This document shows, in pieces, positions 43,170 to 55,740 of a stretch of DNA of 64,000 bases. The DNA is taken from positions 194,924,146-194,988,145 of the forward strand of contig NC_133665.1 in the NCBI RefSeq assembly GCF_037893015.1, in the 5' to 3' direction. The first letter of the stretch is position 1, and each line of letters begins with the position of its first letter. This stretch comes from Macrotis lagotis. Taxonomy: Eukaryota; Chordata; Mammalia; Peramelemorphia; Peramelidae. The translations under genes and the position numbers were made by a program. The notes under the pieces are model-generated. The model was not told where the DNA came from and ran no database searches. It saw only the letters and a program-made list of their open reading frames with translations.

Positions 43170-45185
43170 TGATTTTCTGTCCTAGGGATTTCCTGCCCTC
43201 TTTGGTCAAAGCTGCCCCAGTAACAAGTGCCTTTAGATTTCATTCTATTTGTTCTCCCTGGTCACTAAGGAGAGTCTTTAACATGAATCTCTCTGATACC
43301 AAATAAGTCCATGTAAGTGTCTTCTTTACTTCCAATGACTGAAATGATCCCAGTTAGCATCCGTTTCTTCCATCTTCCAGTCAAGGCTAATTGGACAAAG
43401 GTGAGGGAAGGCAGGTTTCTCAACTCTCATCCAAATGAGTTTGAGCAATAAAAAGGCAAAGAAACCAAATTCAGCCCATGAGGCAAGGTCATTGACTTCT
43501 TCTTGGGTAGGAGTCCACCCACTGTTGGGCTTTTCTATGGATTTGTGCCTCCCAGACCTTTCTAGGCTTGCAGCTTCTCCTACCCAGGACTAGAAAATGT
43601 TTTTATGACTGATCTCCCTTCTCAGTGTGTGACCATGCATAACTGGTGAGTTCATCCTGGTCCACCCTTCCTACCTGGGTTGAGTCCTCTCTCCTGGCCT
43701 AAGTGGCTACAAGACTGAGGAGGATCCTTGATGGGGCCTGGGGTTTATTTCATGTCCTCTGCTTAGGCCCCAGGCTTGTAGGAGAAAGAATGGGTGGGCA
43801 GCTATCCTTTTTTGAGAGGGGGCATGCTTTGGAAGGAATAAGGAATTGACATCTCTGCAGTCCAAGGGTTGGGAAAGAGGATTGAGGATACACTTTGAAT
43901 TTCAATGAAAGTGGATATTGTGGATCCTCAAGGACAGTTCACTGCTATGCTACAGTTGGCCATTGTTGGGAAAACAAATGGAATACAAATCCTAAGGTTT
44001 CTGTTTGGGACCCATGGAAGCTCTTTCCTTCCTTTCATTAAAGTATTAAGAAAGAATTTGGGCTCCCAGAGTCCATGTACCTAGACCATTTCTCCAAAAA
44101 GAGACCTGTAAAGAGGAGGGAGGGAAAGCCAGGGCCACCTCCAGTGGCATGGTTGGGAGGTAGCAGCATCCAGACTCCAGGACTTTCCTTAGACAGGTAG
44201 AGACAGCCAGGGGTAGGAATATGGCCACAAAGGGACAGGTGACAGATGGAGTGACATCCACACCCTTTCTAAGGTTGAGAGAGATTCCCTATCTTGAAGA
44301 GTCAGTCCATCCTCAGAGAAAGGTAGGGGAAGGAAAAAGTGGCTTTCATGTGGGGTTCCTGGCATTATCACTCATGGAATTTTGGAACCAGCTAAGAGGT
44401 GAGCTCATCTGGTCCCTTCACTTTTCAGAGAAGGAAGCTGAGGCCTAGAGAGGTACCTGTCCAGGACCACAGAGCAGGCAACTGACAGATGGCCAACTGT
44501 GAGCCAGCTCTCAGGCCCACATGCTTCCCACGGTGCCCTTGGCCTCTATCTTCTCTCCCTCCTTTCTACAGAAGAGACTTAGGAAGAAGCAAAAACATTC
44601 CCTCTAGTTTCTGTCATTATTTTGTTCCTAAAAAGTCTCAAATTCATGTTAACTTGATTTGTCTGAGTGGTTCCAGATATGAAATAATAGCCTTTGTTTA
44701 TGAGAATATGGCAGAAATCAGGACTGTGGACCTAAAGGTGCAGAGAAGCTTAATGGCAGTTGTACAATTAGCATCCCCCAGGATGAGCTAGGCTGACAGC
44801 TGTGGGCAGTTAAGGCTCTTTTCTGAGGCTTCCTGTGGCTCCAAATACCTGGGGATTCGACAGGGGCCTTTTCCATTTGTCTGAAAGATTTAGAAGAGGG
44901 AGAGTGAGTGAAAAGAACACAATTAGGTGGCAACAACCCCTCAGCTCCTGAAATCTAGACTGGACTAGAGTCATAGCCAACCAGCTAACTGCCAATAGGG
45001 GAGATTCTAGAGGAGACCACAGATGTCTGGAGACCACCTGATACAGAGGATGAGGGATGGTCAAGGCAGCACCAGGCTCATTAACTTGGCATCTTCAGCC
45101 ATAAAAGGACTGGGAAAAAAAAAGAATTTTTAGGTATTGTGTAGAGAACCAACATAGTTGATAGTCCTTAGGGGCATCTGGGGGT
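43170..45185. other. Intergenic DNA, mostly unique
   Basis: Only a MIR relic (44360-44530) is visible. Open frames are short and unlike any family I know. Confidence 0.5.
44360..44530 (-). mobile_element. MIR-type relic
   Basis: 'cacttttcagagaaggaagc' and 'ccaggaccacagagcaggca', antisense. Confidence 0.55.
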
Positions 45186-45189
45186 AGTC

Positions 45190-45420
45190 ATAATGGATTG
45201 AGCCCTGGACCTGGAATCAGGAAAATCTGAATTCAAATCTAGCTTCAGATGCTTATTAGCTGTTGGTCCCTGGTCAAGTCATTGAAACTTTGTTTGCCTC
45301 AGTTTCTTTAACTGTAAAATGGGGATAATAATGACACTTATTTGGATTGTGAGAATAAAATGAGATAAGAGTTGTAGAATGCTTTGCAAACCTTTAGGTA
45401 CTACATAAATGCTAGGGCAT
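45190..45420 (+). mobile_element. MIR-type relic, nearly full length
   Basis: 'gagccctggacctggaatca', 'ctgtaaaatggggataataa' and 'tgctttgcaaacctttaggt', sense. The TAG/TGG array begins right at its end. Confidence 0.75.
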
Positions 45421-45423
45421 GAT

Positions 45424-45560
45424 AGTGGTGGTAGTAGTGGTAGTAGTGGTGGTAGTAGTAGTAGTAGCAGTAGTGGTAGTGGTAGCAGTAGTGGCAGTGG
45501 TAGCAGTGGCAGTGGTGGCAGTGGTAGTAGTAAGAGGAGGAGGAGAAGGAAGAAGGTCCT
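45424..45560. repeat. TAG/TGG/CAG trinucleotide array
   Basis: Mixed GTA/GTG/GCA trinucleotides, then AGG/AAG. A Gly/Ser-rich frame here is an artefact. Confidence 0.93.
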
Positions 45561-46474
45561 GTGTGGCCAGGCTAAGGTGCAAATGGCTCAACTGATATTT
45601 GCCTGTTGGTCATGAAATAAAAGAAAAGACCATCTTCACACCTAAATCCAGTCATCTAAGTGGTTATTGACTGTTAAGAGATAGTTCAGCAAGTATTTTT
45701 GTCTCCATTTTACTGTAGAAGAAACTGAGTCTTGGGGAGCTTAATAAACCTCTGATGAAGGACCTGAGTCCAAGTCTGACCCCTCTCCAGGGACTTAGCC
45801 TTTGGATGTTCTCTCATTGTTCTCCTAATTCCCCTTAACAAAGCTGGGCTACTAGTGGATAATAATCTTTCTTGTCTTCTACTTGTAGCCAACAAAGGTG
45901 GCCTCAGACCTCAGCCTTTCATACTTCCTAGAACCCTGATGACTATGTGGGCTCCGAGTGTGCAAGTGGAAAATCCAGGAGGATGGGAAGCAAGAAGCTG
46001 GCTCAATGCTTCACCTTGCCACAATGGCCTCCATTTCACGCAGTTACCACAAGACTCACAGGAAATCATTTAGCATCTCTCTCTCTCATCCTCTTGTTTT
46101 TGAAAATGAGAATGTTAAAATCCATTTGCCTGTAGGGAAGTTCTCTCAGGCTATTCTTTGAGACCCTGGGTGAGAAAGCTGAAAGCATCATCTCAGCCTC
46201 TCTGGGAGAGGTGAGTCAGAGGGGCTTAAATTAGTGCCTGATTCTTAATTGGCCAGGTTTCTGCCTCCCATTACCACCTCCTCCTCTCTGCTCCCTTCTC
46301 CTCGTCATGTACTTTGGCTGATGGGCTTTGCCTTCCTTCACCTGCAGATGTTCAGTTCCTGTGGGTATTTTCCCCTTGGGGCTCTCTGCGGTGGCAGTCG
46401 AAGCACTCTGGAGGGATTTGTTCCATTTGGTAGCTGACTCTAATGGATAAGAAATGCCATTTGGAGAATGATAA

Positions 46475-46700
46475 TGGCTGACATTTCTGTAGCACTCAGA
46501 GGCCTGAAAACCACTTTGCCTACATTTATCTCATTTGATTCTTAAAACAAACCTCTAAAGGAGCTGTTCGAACGTGATTCACATTTTGCAGATGAGTGAA
46601 CAGAGCAAACATAACTGGTTCTCCATGCTGCTAGTCATCGAGGGTGTGTTGGGGGTGGACTTGAAACTCAGTTGTCTCCTCTTTCCACACCACACTGGAA
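46475..46700 (-). mobile_element. MIR-type relic
   Basis: 'acatttctgtagcactcaga' and 'attcacattttgcagatgag', antisense. Confidence 0.6.
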
Positions 46701-46989
46701 CCTTCATGTATGGGATGTGATGTCAGGTCACTTGAGACTGGTGAAATGTGGGTCCTAATGGTAGGAAGAAGAATGGAAATGGACTGCTGGGTTTCTCCTG
46801 CACAGGAGGGAGGGGAACCATTGGCTTGGGACCTGGAGGTTGTTTGGTAACTCTCTGCAGTGTGATGCTGCCCCCAAGAAACCCCTCAGGTCCTTCCTGG
46901 CCTACTGTGCTTGGTTATAGGTGGCCCCACAGTTTTGGAAGGAGTGTGACCAGGAAAAGAGGCCAGGGCAAGTTCACATCATATAATGA

Positions 46990-47200
46990 TGATGATAACA
47001 GATAGCATTACCTCTGCCACATCTGATGTGATAATCCTGGTAGGTAGGTAATAGTGTCCATTTTACAGATAAGAAAACTGAGGCAGACAGCAGTTTAGTA
47101 ACCTCTTATTTATCTTGCTCAGATTTGCCCAGTTGACACTGGACTTGAACTCAGACCCTCCTGTCTCCAGGGCCCCCACACTCTTGCCACTTTGATACCT
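46990..47200 (-). mobile_element. MIR-type relic
   Basis: 'ccattttacagataagaaaa' and 'gacttgaactcagaccctcc', antisense. Confidence 0.65.
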
Positions 47201-47602
47201 TCATGCTTCTTATTAAATGAGAAAGCATGTGTACAGTGCCTCCCAAAACCTTATGCCATACATACATTCTAGCTAGTTGCTGAGGGTTTGTCAAATGCCT
47301 GGGGCTGTTGAGCTTGGAGAAGACTCTTTTCTAGGATTTTCAGTGTCACCAAGGAGAGAAGAGATTGAGATACAATGGATGAAGCTGTAAAGAAGTCAAT
47401 TTAGGTTCAATGTCAGCAGACACTTTGTCCCACTTAAAATGTCCTCTTCTCCAGGAAGTCTTCCCTTCCCCTCCCCTTTATTCTAGTAGCTCCCCTCCCT
47501 TCATTTTTGTCTATTTAGCCTGAACAGAACTGGCTTTGTATGGATTAGTTTGCCTGTTGTTTCCACATTAGATTATAAACTCCTTGAGGACAAGGCTTCT
47601 TT

Positions 47603-47753
47603 AAAAAAATTTTTTTTTGTAAGGCAATGGGGTTAAGAGACTTGCCCAAGGCCACACAGCTAGGTAATTATTAAGCGTCTGAGACCAGATTTGGACTCAG
47701 GTCCTCCTGACTCCGGGGCCAGTGCTCTATCCACTGTGCCACCTAAGCCACCC
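47603..47753 (-). mobile_element. tRNA-derived SINE splitting an older retroposon
   Basis: Antisense copy flanked by CAAGGCTTCTTT (47591-47602) and CAAGGCCTCTTT (47754-47765). It interrupts an older MIR/L2-type tail that resumes at 47766 and ends in 'cacttaataaatgtttact'. Confidence 0.88.
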
Positions 47754-48059
47754 CAAGGCCTCTTTTTATACCTCAGTGTTTCATACAGTTCCTGGCATAC
47801 AGTAGGCACTTAATAAATGTTTACTGGATTGAATTGAAACCCTTCCTAACAATGGGAGCTGGCTTTTGTGGAGGTTATGGGGTTCCGCTTCCTGGAGGGC
47901 TTCAAGCAGAGATGGACTGACTTCTTGCTGACTGACCCCAGGACTGGACCAAGTGCCTCCTAAGGTCCTTCCTAGTTCTGACACTGTGCGGTTCTAGGAT
48001 GCTGTAAGTGATTAAGTAACTCAAAAGTGATTTCACCCTCATTCCTTTCACTTTACCTT

Positions 48060-48245
48060 TCACTTTCCAGCGCTGTGATGGAAAAAGTGCTGAGTTTGGA
48101 ACCTGAGAATCTGCCTTCAAGTCCTAGCTCTATCACTTCTGTGTGACTCTGTGAGTGATCTCAGCTGAAAAATGGAGAGGTTGGGCCAGATGAACCCTGA
48201 AGCCCCTTTCAACCTCAAATCTTTGGTCTTATGACCCTTGAATGT
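48060..48245 (+). mobile_element. MIR-type relic
   Basis: 'tctgccttcaagtcctagct' and 'ctgaaaaatggagaggttgg', sense. Confidence 0.55.
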
Positions 48246-48429
48246 TTAATGTTTTCCCTATCCCGAACTTGACAAATATTAACAAACCTGAACATTTCTA
48301 CAATGAAGAACAGAAAAAGAGGACTGTATATGAAACTATGCCTCTCCAGGACATACAACTAGCTTCTTAAGTCTTTGCTAAATCCAGGGTTTTAGTTTCA
48401 AATCTAGTTTCCCTAAACTCACTTCTGTT

Positions 48430-48770
48430 CTCTTCTATGTATTAAAAACACTTTATTGACATTTTCTTTTCTCTCATTTCCTCTCTTCTCCTCTTCCTCT
48501 ATTGCTGCCCCCTGAAAAGTTGGCAAAGTCAAACACATCTCCACATGGGCCATGTCTAAAAATGTCTAAAAACCCATTTTGCACCTTTAGCCCCTCACTT
48601 CTCTGTCAAGAGGCGGGGAAACGTTCTAATATGCATTCTCTTGGGTTGTGGCTGGCCGTTACATTGAACAGAGTTCTTTAGCCTTTCGAAGATGTTTTTC
48701 TTTGTGATGTTGTTATTGCATCAGTTGTTCTGATTTTGCTCTGAGTTTCTACAAGTCTTCCAAGTGATTA
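48430..48770 (-). mobile_element. Antisense L1 3' UTR fragment
   Basis: The pattern 'tttttctttgtgatgttgtt' with 'acaagtcttcca' matches the L1 3' region seen at 27.9 kb. Confidence 0.5.
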
Positions 48771-48999
48771 ATCATTTAAAAAACATTTACTGAGTTCTTA
48801 CTTTACTTACAAGCTGTGTGCTAATGCTGAGACACAAATGTGATGGGGCTGGATTGTGACAGGGGATTAGCCAAAGAGGGCTCAGGCCTTAGAGAATTCT
48901 CTTATTGGGGAGATGAATAAAGACTCCAAATCTCAGTGGGTCCAGGCTTATTTTCCTTCTTGTCATGGACAGCATACATATTTGTGTTTCAATGAAGCC

Positions 49000-49560
49000 T
49001 CTAACAATGGTTTCTTTTTTCCTAGTTCTTTTTGGTTTTAGTTACACGACCTATTCATTGAGCTATTTTTCTTTCTTCTGTGGATGAAAGGGTTTAGAGA
49101 AATAGAATTTCCCATAAGGAATATTTTGGCTGAATACCCAAGTTTTATTACATGGCGTTATTGTTGTCATTTTCTTTGATGAGATTGTTGATCATTTCCT
49201 TGATTTTTTCTTAGACTTATCAATTCTTTACATTTAAATTATTACTATCCATTTAAGGGTGAATTCCTTTTCTGAAGACCTGTTTATTAGAATGTTGTTA
49301 TATTATGATAAGAAAAAGGCATTCATCATATTTCTGATCTTACCATTTGCTTGTAAAGATGATCCTATTTCACAGGGTCATTTTTTTGGATCAAGTCATG
49401 GTGTGTATCTACAAAGCATATACTCCTTCTTATTCCTAGTCAGTAAATTTCAGAAATATGGCACATCCAACTGTTTAAAAGTCCGATTAGGAGCTTCGTT
49501 TCCTTATCGTTTACATTTTCTTTTTGGTTAAATTTCTCTGAATCTAGAGGAATACCTTAA
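49000..49560 (-). mobile_element. Antisense L1 ORF2 fragment
   Basis: Contains 'tgttgtcattttctttgatg' and flanking text that mirrors conserved L1 ORF2. Plus-strand open frames here are incidental. Confidence 0.5.
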
Positions 49561-49639
49561 CACCTTCGACTATTATAGTTTTGCCATCTGTTTCTCCCTT
49601 AATGAAATTGTCTTCCTTTAAGTACTGAAATACTATGCT

Positions 49640-50690
49640 ACTTGGATGCCATGCTTCAGGAAGGCTGAACATGGCCTCAAGGTCATGCTGATGGCAAATT
49701 CTTTAACATGAAAAGGCTCCAAGCCAAACCCAAAGTAGAGGGAGTGTTGGGGCAGGATCTTCTGTTTGCAGATGATGGTGCACTCATTGCAGCCTCTGAC
49801 GCTGAGAAGCAAAAAGGATGGATCAATTCCCTACTGCTTGTGCTCATTGTAGTCTATCAAATAACACCAAGAGAACATGCCTCATGTTCTCATGGGTGCC
49901 TCATCAGCCAGTACCACACCATCCATTTGTGGAACCATCAATGACAGAAAATAGAGGAGTTCACTTCCCTTAGCAGTGACCTTTCCAAGGAGGTGCACAT
50001 TGACAAGGAGGCTGACACTCACATTGCCAGAGCTAGCTCAGTATTTGGGAGGCTCTGAAAGAAAGTGAGGAGAGAAGAGGTATTAGACTGACTGCCAAAC
50101 TGAAGGTCTACAGAACTGTTGTGTTGACCTCATTGCTATATACTTGTGAAACCTGGACAGTCTATCAGTGCCATGTCCAGAAAACTGAATTGCTCCCATT
50201 GAAATTGTTTTAGGAAGATTCTGGAGATCACCTGGCAGAAGAAGATCCCAGACACTGAGATCCTTTCTCGAGCTAAAGTGCCTAGCATTCCAACATTACT
50301 TCAGAGAGATGGGTTGGACATGTTATTAGAATACTAGACATACACTTGCAAAAAAACTATTTTAGGGTGAACTCCCACAGGGCAAGTGCTCACACTGGGG
50401 TCAGAAGAAACAATATGGAGACACCCTGAAGGTCTCATTGAAGAACTTTAGAAGTGATTGTACAGCTTGGGAGACACTGGCACAGGATCACCCAGCATGG
50501 CGAGCCCCCATCAGTGATGGGGCTGCACTCGATGACGAAGGCAGAATGGAAGCAGCTCAAAAGAAATGTGACATCCCTAAGTTTAGGGTGCCCACCCCAG
50601 GTTTTCCAAAGAAGAAGGTGGTGAATGTGATCCACATGAGTGAATTGCAACTGAAGACCTGTTTTCACTTCACAGTCACTTTTCTCCTCC
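49640..50690 (+). mobile_element. RTE-like LINE, 3' part, sense
   Basis: Broken plus-strand frames include the RT catalytic box LLFADDGALIA (FADD at 49765-49776), then EVHIDKEADTHIARASSVFG, KILEITWQKKIPDTEILSRA and LKNFRSDCTAWETLAQDHPA near 50435-50500. This is the same family as the 11.9-13.1 kb copy but clearly more diverged from it than the two inverted-repeat arms are from each other. Multiple stops and frameshifts make it inactive. Confidence 0.78.
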
Positions 50691-51386
50691 CTCCATCTAG
50701 ATTCTGGGTTCTTTAATTTTCATTTTCCCTTTAACCCTGCCCCCATTTTGATTTACTCTGTGAAACTGATTTTTGTTTCATTTTTGATTATATTCTCCAT
50801 AATTTTATCCTTCCTCTTAAACCATTCAGGCCCATTTCCCTGTCCCTGCTGAGCAGTGTGTGTATGTGGGAGTGTTTGTGTATGTGTGGGGGGGCATGGG
50901 GGTGGACATATGCCCCCACCTGTGTATATGTGGTCAACTCTCCTTTGTCCTGTTCAGATAAGAGGTTCATATTATGTTTTCTTCCCTTACCTCATCCCCC
51001 AAACACACAATTATGTGGCATTGTGAGCTCCACTGTCTTCTTTTTTTCCTGATTTATTGCTTTCTCCATTACTTTTCTATCTTTCCTTCAGATCATCAAA
51101 GGATCCAGAAACTCAGGCTTATTTAATTCCTTTGTGACTCCAGCATACATCAAGATTCTGAAGGGACACTTGTTCCTTCTCTCTTATTAGAACATAAACA
51201 CTTCACCATTGCTGCATTCCTTTCATTTGCTCAAAATAGATTTACTTTTCTATGTTTATCTTTATTCTTCTGTACGCAGTTGAAAGCTTCTACTATTTTT
51301 TTCATCAGAAATGAGTGAAAGTCCTGAAGTCCATTAAAGTCCATTTCCCTCCATGTAGGAGTATACTGGGTCTTGCAGGGTAAGAT

Positions 51387-51391
51387 TGTGT

Positions 51392-51473
<82 letters not shown>
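51387..51473. repeat. (TG)n(AG)n microsatellite
   Basis: The switch from TG to AG is at about 51446. Confidence 0.95.
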
Positions 51474-51477
<4 letters not shown>

Positions 51478-51559
51478 GAGAGTGATAGAGTGATTTTATT
51501 TTTTTGCCATGAAGAATTTCACATTCTAGGATTTTTCTCTCCTTTAGAGTCAAATATTC

Positions 51560-51670
51560 ACTACCAGAAGAAGAAATGACAAACCACTGCACTATCTTTG
51601 CCAAGAAAATTCCAAATGAAGTCAGGAAGACTCAGATATGATTGGAATGACTGAACAATGAACAACATCT
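51560..51670 (+). mobile_element. Second-family marsupial SINE 3' end
   Basis: 'atctttgccaagaaaattcc' followed by 'gactgaacaatgaacaac' is the sense 3' end of the family at 20.6 kb. Confidence 0.65.
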
Positions 51671-51709
51671 ACTGCCAAGCCTTTCATGATCTGGACTATG
51701 GTTCCTGAA

Positions 51710-51880
51710 TGTTTGCAATATTTTTTCTTTGACTTGGAAGTTCTGGATCTTGATGTTCTTGGGAGTTTTCATTTTGAATTTTCTTTCACAAAGTGAGTGA
51801 TGGGTTTTTCTATTTGTTGTCCTTTGGTTCTGGGCAGTTTCCTTGAAATAATGACATTTGTGAAGCAGATGCCTCTTTCC
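51710..51880 (-). mobile_element. Small antisense L1 5'-half fragment
   Basis: 'gggagttttcattttgaatt' and 'gggcagtttccttgaaataa' match the same L1 segment as 29.04-29.11 kb. Confidence 0.4.
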
Positions 51881-52663
51881 TCCCAGATGCTCGTTTAGTT
51901 TATACATTAGATGTCTTAAAATAGTAAGACAATATTTTAGTTTAAAGTCCTTGGTCCCATCTGAATTAGAAACCCCTATTAGTCTTTCTAATAGTATCAA
52001 TTCTAAAACAAGGCCCCACAATGTTCTCTTTTTTATATTCTTCTTTCTGAATGAATATCCCATTTCTAACCTAGCCTCAGAGCCCCACAGAACTGACTGG
52101 TTCAGAAAGGATTCCTTCAGGAAGTCATTAGATTAAGAATGGAAGAAGTCTTCAATCATTTCAGTGAATAGGAGGAGCTTGTGTTCCCCTTTGACTACAC
52201 AAAAAGAGGAAACCTAGGAGGAAGTGGGAAAAGAGAGATTGGATGATTATAGACATCATTCCTTGTCATACCCCAAATTTTAAGAGCTATTTTTCCCATT
52301 TGATGAAGTTAGCAAGCTGTTTGCCTGTACTTTGTAACTATATTCTATCCTATTGTGGAATTTTGAGGATTATTTGAGGATACTATGGATTTCAATTCCA
52401 AAATGAGCAGTGTCAGAGAGTTTTTCTAAAGGCATGGGGAAGCCACCCATTTTTGTGTCACTCACTTGATAAATGAAAATACTGAGAATTAGTTTTATTT
52501 AATTAATAAATAATTTTTTCCAGGTATCTGCTCAAAATACAAACTTTTTCATCTTTTGACACAGTTAATTAATTAGCAGAAAGGAAGTAGAGGTAACCAG
52601 GGAGCATCAATTTAGGGGTTTTTATAAAATTACCTGATTCCTTTGATGGATGTCTAATTCCTA

Positions 52664-52667
<4 letters not shown>

Positions 52668-52734
<67 letters not shown>
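52668..52734. repeat. (CT)n microsatellite
   Basis: One TTT interruption near the right end. Confidence 0.95.
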
Positions 52735-52735
<1 letters not shown>

Positions 52736-52739
52736 TCTA

Positions 52740-53916
52740 ACATTCATTCCAACCTTGTCTTTTGATTTTATTCTAATATTTCTTGTGGTTTCATGGGATC
52801 AAGTTATGTTTTAATTTTGAGACCTCCACTGTGTGGGGAAAGTTTTCCTTCTTTTACAGTATTTATCTTTCCTCCCATTGTTCTCTTTGAGCTCTTTCAT
52901 TTTAAAAAATGTCCTCCAAGTGTTCTTGTTGTTCGTGGGACTTAATACTCTCCCCCAGAGGCTGGTCTGGTATTTATTGAGGGATTGTCTCTATTCCGGG
53001 GTTTGTCTTGGGTGTCTTTTAACCCATACTATTTCTTTATAGTTTTTGTTTTGTTCTTCTGATTATTCATCTCCAACATCAGTTCATGATTTGGAAATTT
53101 GTGATGGGTTTGGCTCTGCCACCTCCTGTCCCTAGTCAGCAGGGGCCCTTGCTGTTTCCAGCCAGGCTTCCCTGGGTAGAGCACTGCAGCCTTGTTCACT
53201 TGGCTCACTTGGCATATCTTGTTCTGTGCCTGCAACATTGAAGGCTTTTTTGCAATGTCTGGCCTAGATGAAGGAGAATGTGCTGTTGGTTCTTTTTGGA
53301 TTTCTCTCTTCTCATTTGGTCTGATGCACTGTGTAAATCATTTTGGAATACTTGAGGGAAACTTGTCCTTTGTTCTACCCTTTGCTGCCATCAGCTTCAC
53401 CAGAACTTTCTCCCTGTTATCAATGGCTCATCATTACAAGTACTTAGTCCAGAGTGATTAAAGTGGCTTTTACTAATTCTTCTTTGCAAAGAAGGGCCCT
53501 CTTTCCTAAAGAGTGAAGACCCTTAATTACAACACTGTCCGGTCTTATATGCAGTCTGAGAGGCTTGTTTCTTCCCTTTGTGCCAATCATTGGCCAGGGT
53601 TACAAATTAATTACTAACTCTCACTCCATACTATTCTCCAATAATGTTTTCCCTGCCCAGGTCATTATACTAGTGAGCACAGGGGAATGAACAGTAATGT
53701 GTATGAACCTTCTTGAGCAGGCACACTTGTAAAGGACAAGGATTCAGACCCTAGGTCAACCCTTGACCAGTTGAAGCTAATTTTTGGCCTCTCCCTGGAT
53801 AGGGAGGATGAGGAGACTTCACTCAGCTCAATGATTGGTCAGGATCATTTCTTTTGTCTTACACTCACATACCTGCCCAAAGGCACAATTATTGGCAGAC
53901 CCTAGTCTTTGTAATG
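52740..53916. other. Intergenic DNA, possibly old L1 5' UTR material
   Basis: T-rich text at 52880-53470 resembles decayed antisense L1 5' sequence, but weakly. Nothing else is seen. Confidence 0.3.
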
Positions 53917-54803
53917 TGTGTGTGTGTGTGTACATATATATCTACATATATCTATCTCTATCTCTCTATCTCTATCTATCTCTATCTCTGTCTCTGTCTC
54001 TATCTCTGTCTCTGTCTCTATCTCTGTCTCTGTCTCTATCTCTATCTCTGTCTCTGTCTCTATCTCTGTCTCTGTCTCTGTCTCTGTCTCTGTCTCTGTC
54101 TCTGTCTCTATCTCTATCTCTGTCTCTGTCTCTGTCTCTGTCTCTGTCTCTGTCTCTGTCTCTGTCTCTGTCTCTGTCTCTGTCTCTGTCTCTATCTCTG
54201 TCTCTATCTCTGTCTCTGTCTCTGTCTCTGTCTCTATCTCTGTCTCTGTCTCTGTCTCTGTCTCTGTCTCTATCTCTGTCTCTGTCTCTATCTCTCTATC
54301 TCTGTCTCTGTCTCTGTCTCTGTCTCTGTCTCTGTCTCTGTCTCTGTCTCTGTCTCTGTCTCTGTCTCTGTCTCTGTCTCTGTCTCTGTATCTGTCTCTA
54401 TCTCTATCTGTCTCTATCTCTCTCTATCTCTGTCTCTATCTCTATCTATCTCTGTCTCTATCTCTGTCTCTATCTCTATCTATCTCTGTCTCTATCTCTC
54501 TCTATCTCTGTCTCTATCTCTATCTCTCTCTATCTCTGTCTCTATCTCTATCTCTATCTCTGTCTCTATCTCTATCTCTCTCTATCTCTGTCTCTATCTC
54601 TCTCTATCTCTGTCTCTATCTCTATCTCTCTCTATCTCTGTCTCTATCTCTCTCTATCTCTGTCTCTATCTCTATCTCTATCTCTCTCTGTCTCTATCTC
54701 TGTCTCTATCTCTATCTCTATCTCTGTCTCTATCTCTGTCTCTATCTCTATCTCTATCTCTATCTCTGTCTCTATCTCTATCTCTATCATCTCTATCTCT
54801 ACA
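53917..54803. repeat. Long TCTCTG/TCTCTA hexanucleotide array
   Basis: A (TG)n and TA-rich lead (53917-53950), then about 850 bp of hexamers. A uniform TCTCTG core (about 54301-54388) is flanked by TCTCTG/TCTCTA mixtures, with TCTCTATC variants to the right. Three plus frames of over 300 codons are artefacts. Confidence 0.97.
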
Positions 54804-55524
54804 TAAAACTTACATTCTGTGGGAGCCAAACATCCCCTCATTCCTTACACTCCTTATAATTCTTTCAGTGACTGACATTTTTGATTTCCTTCTGTCTTCT
54901 ACTCCTTCTTTGGCTGTTGGGTAAAGAAGGAAGCAGCCTGAGCTGTTCAGAGGTACTTGACTCTACTTTCTGTGTAGTACCAGGATGGAGCATTCTCTGG
55001 GTGGTGTCAGGCCCCTTAGGCCTTCCTCAGATGCCCTAATTTTATGGAAAACTCCCAGAACTCTGTTCATTAGCAGAAGGGAAGCAGCGGTGACCAGGGA
55101 GCATCAATTTAGCCCCACTTATATTATTCAGTGGTGGCCAAGTAGTCAAGCTTTGATATAATCTGAAGATGGATAATGGGAAGGGCAGGCCTAATCTTGG
55201 GAGGAAGAAAAACTGTCTCTTTTTGAAAGAAAGAACTAACCTGAGGCAGCAGGCCTTTCATTTCTGTCAATCTCTGGTTTCCAAACTTGGCTTGTGAGCC
55301 CAGCTCCTTTGCTTGGAGATGGACCGGTTAATGAATGATTCTTTAGGAGTGAGTCCTGAGCTGTCCTGGGTGCTGAAGGGGATGCCAGCCTCTCTGTGTG
55401 CTATGCCATTTGCCCCTTTCAGAGACAGCAGGGTCAATATTTTCAGAGTTTGATCAGGGACATAAAAGAACCCTGATTGACATAATCTGGTTCCACAGCA
55501 GCTTGATTTATGGGGGGAGCAAGG

Positions 55525-55740
55525 GTTTGAAGGTGGCACAGAGGGCAGAGTGCTGGATTTGGAGGCAGAAAGACCTTGGTTCAATCCTGCCTCAGACACT
55601 TACCTGCCTCATGAGCCTTAACTCAACTTTTCTGATCCTTCATCTGTAAAATGGGGATAATGGAACAGCTCCCTCTAGAGTTATGGTGAAGATCAAATGA
55701 GATGATCATACAAATTACTCTAAAAGTTCTAGCCCCATAG
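55525..55740 (+). mobile_element. MIR-type relic
   Basis: 'agagtgctggatttggaggc' and 'catctgtaaaatggggataa', sense. Confidence 0.7.

Noticed and set aside
45409..45615. Gly/Ser-rich frame
   Set aside because: Trinucleotide array at the end of a MIR relic.
53835..54924. Three overlapping plus-strand open frames of 313-356 codons
   Set aside because: They are produced by the TCTCTG/TCTCTA array, which has no stop in any plus frame; pure SLSL/SVSI low complexity.
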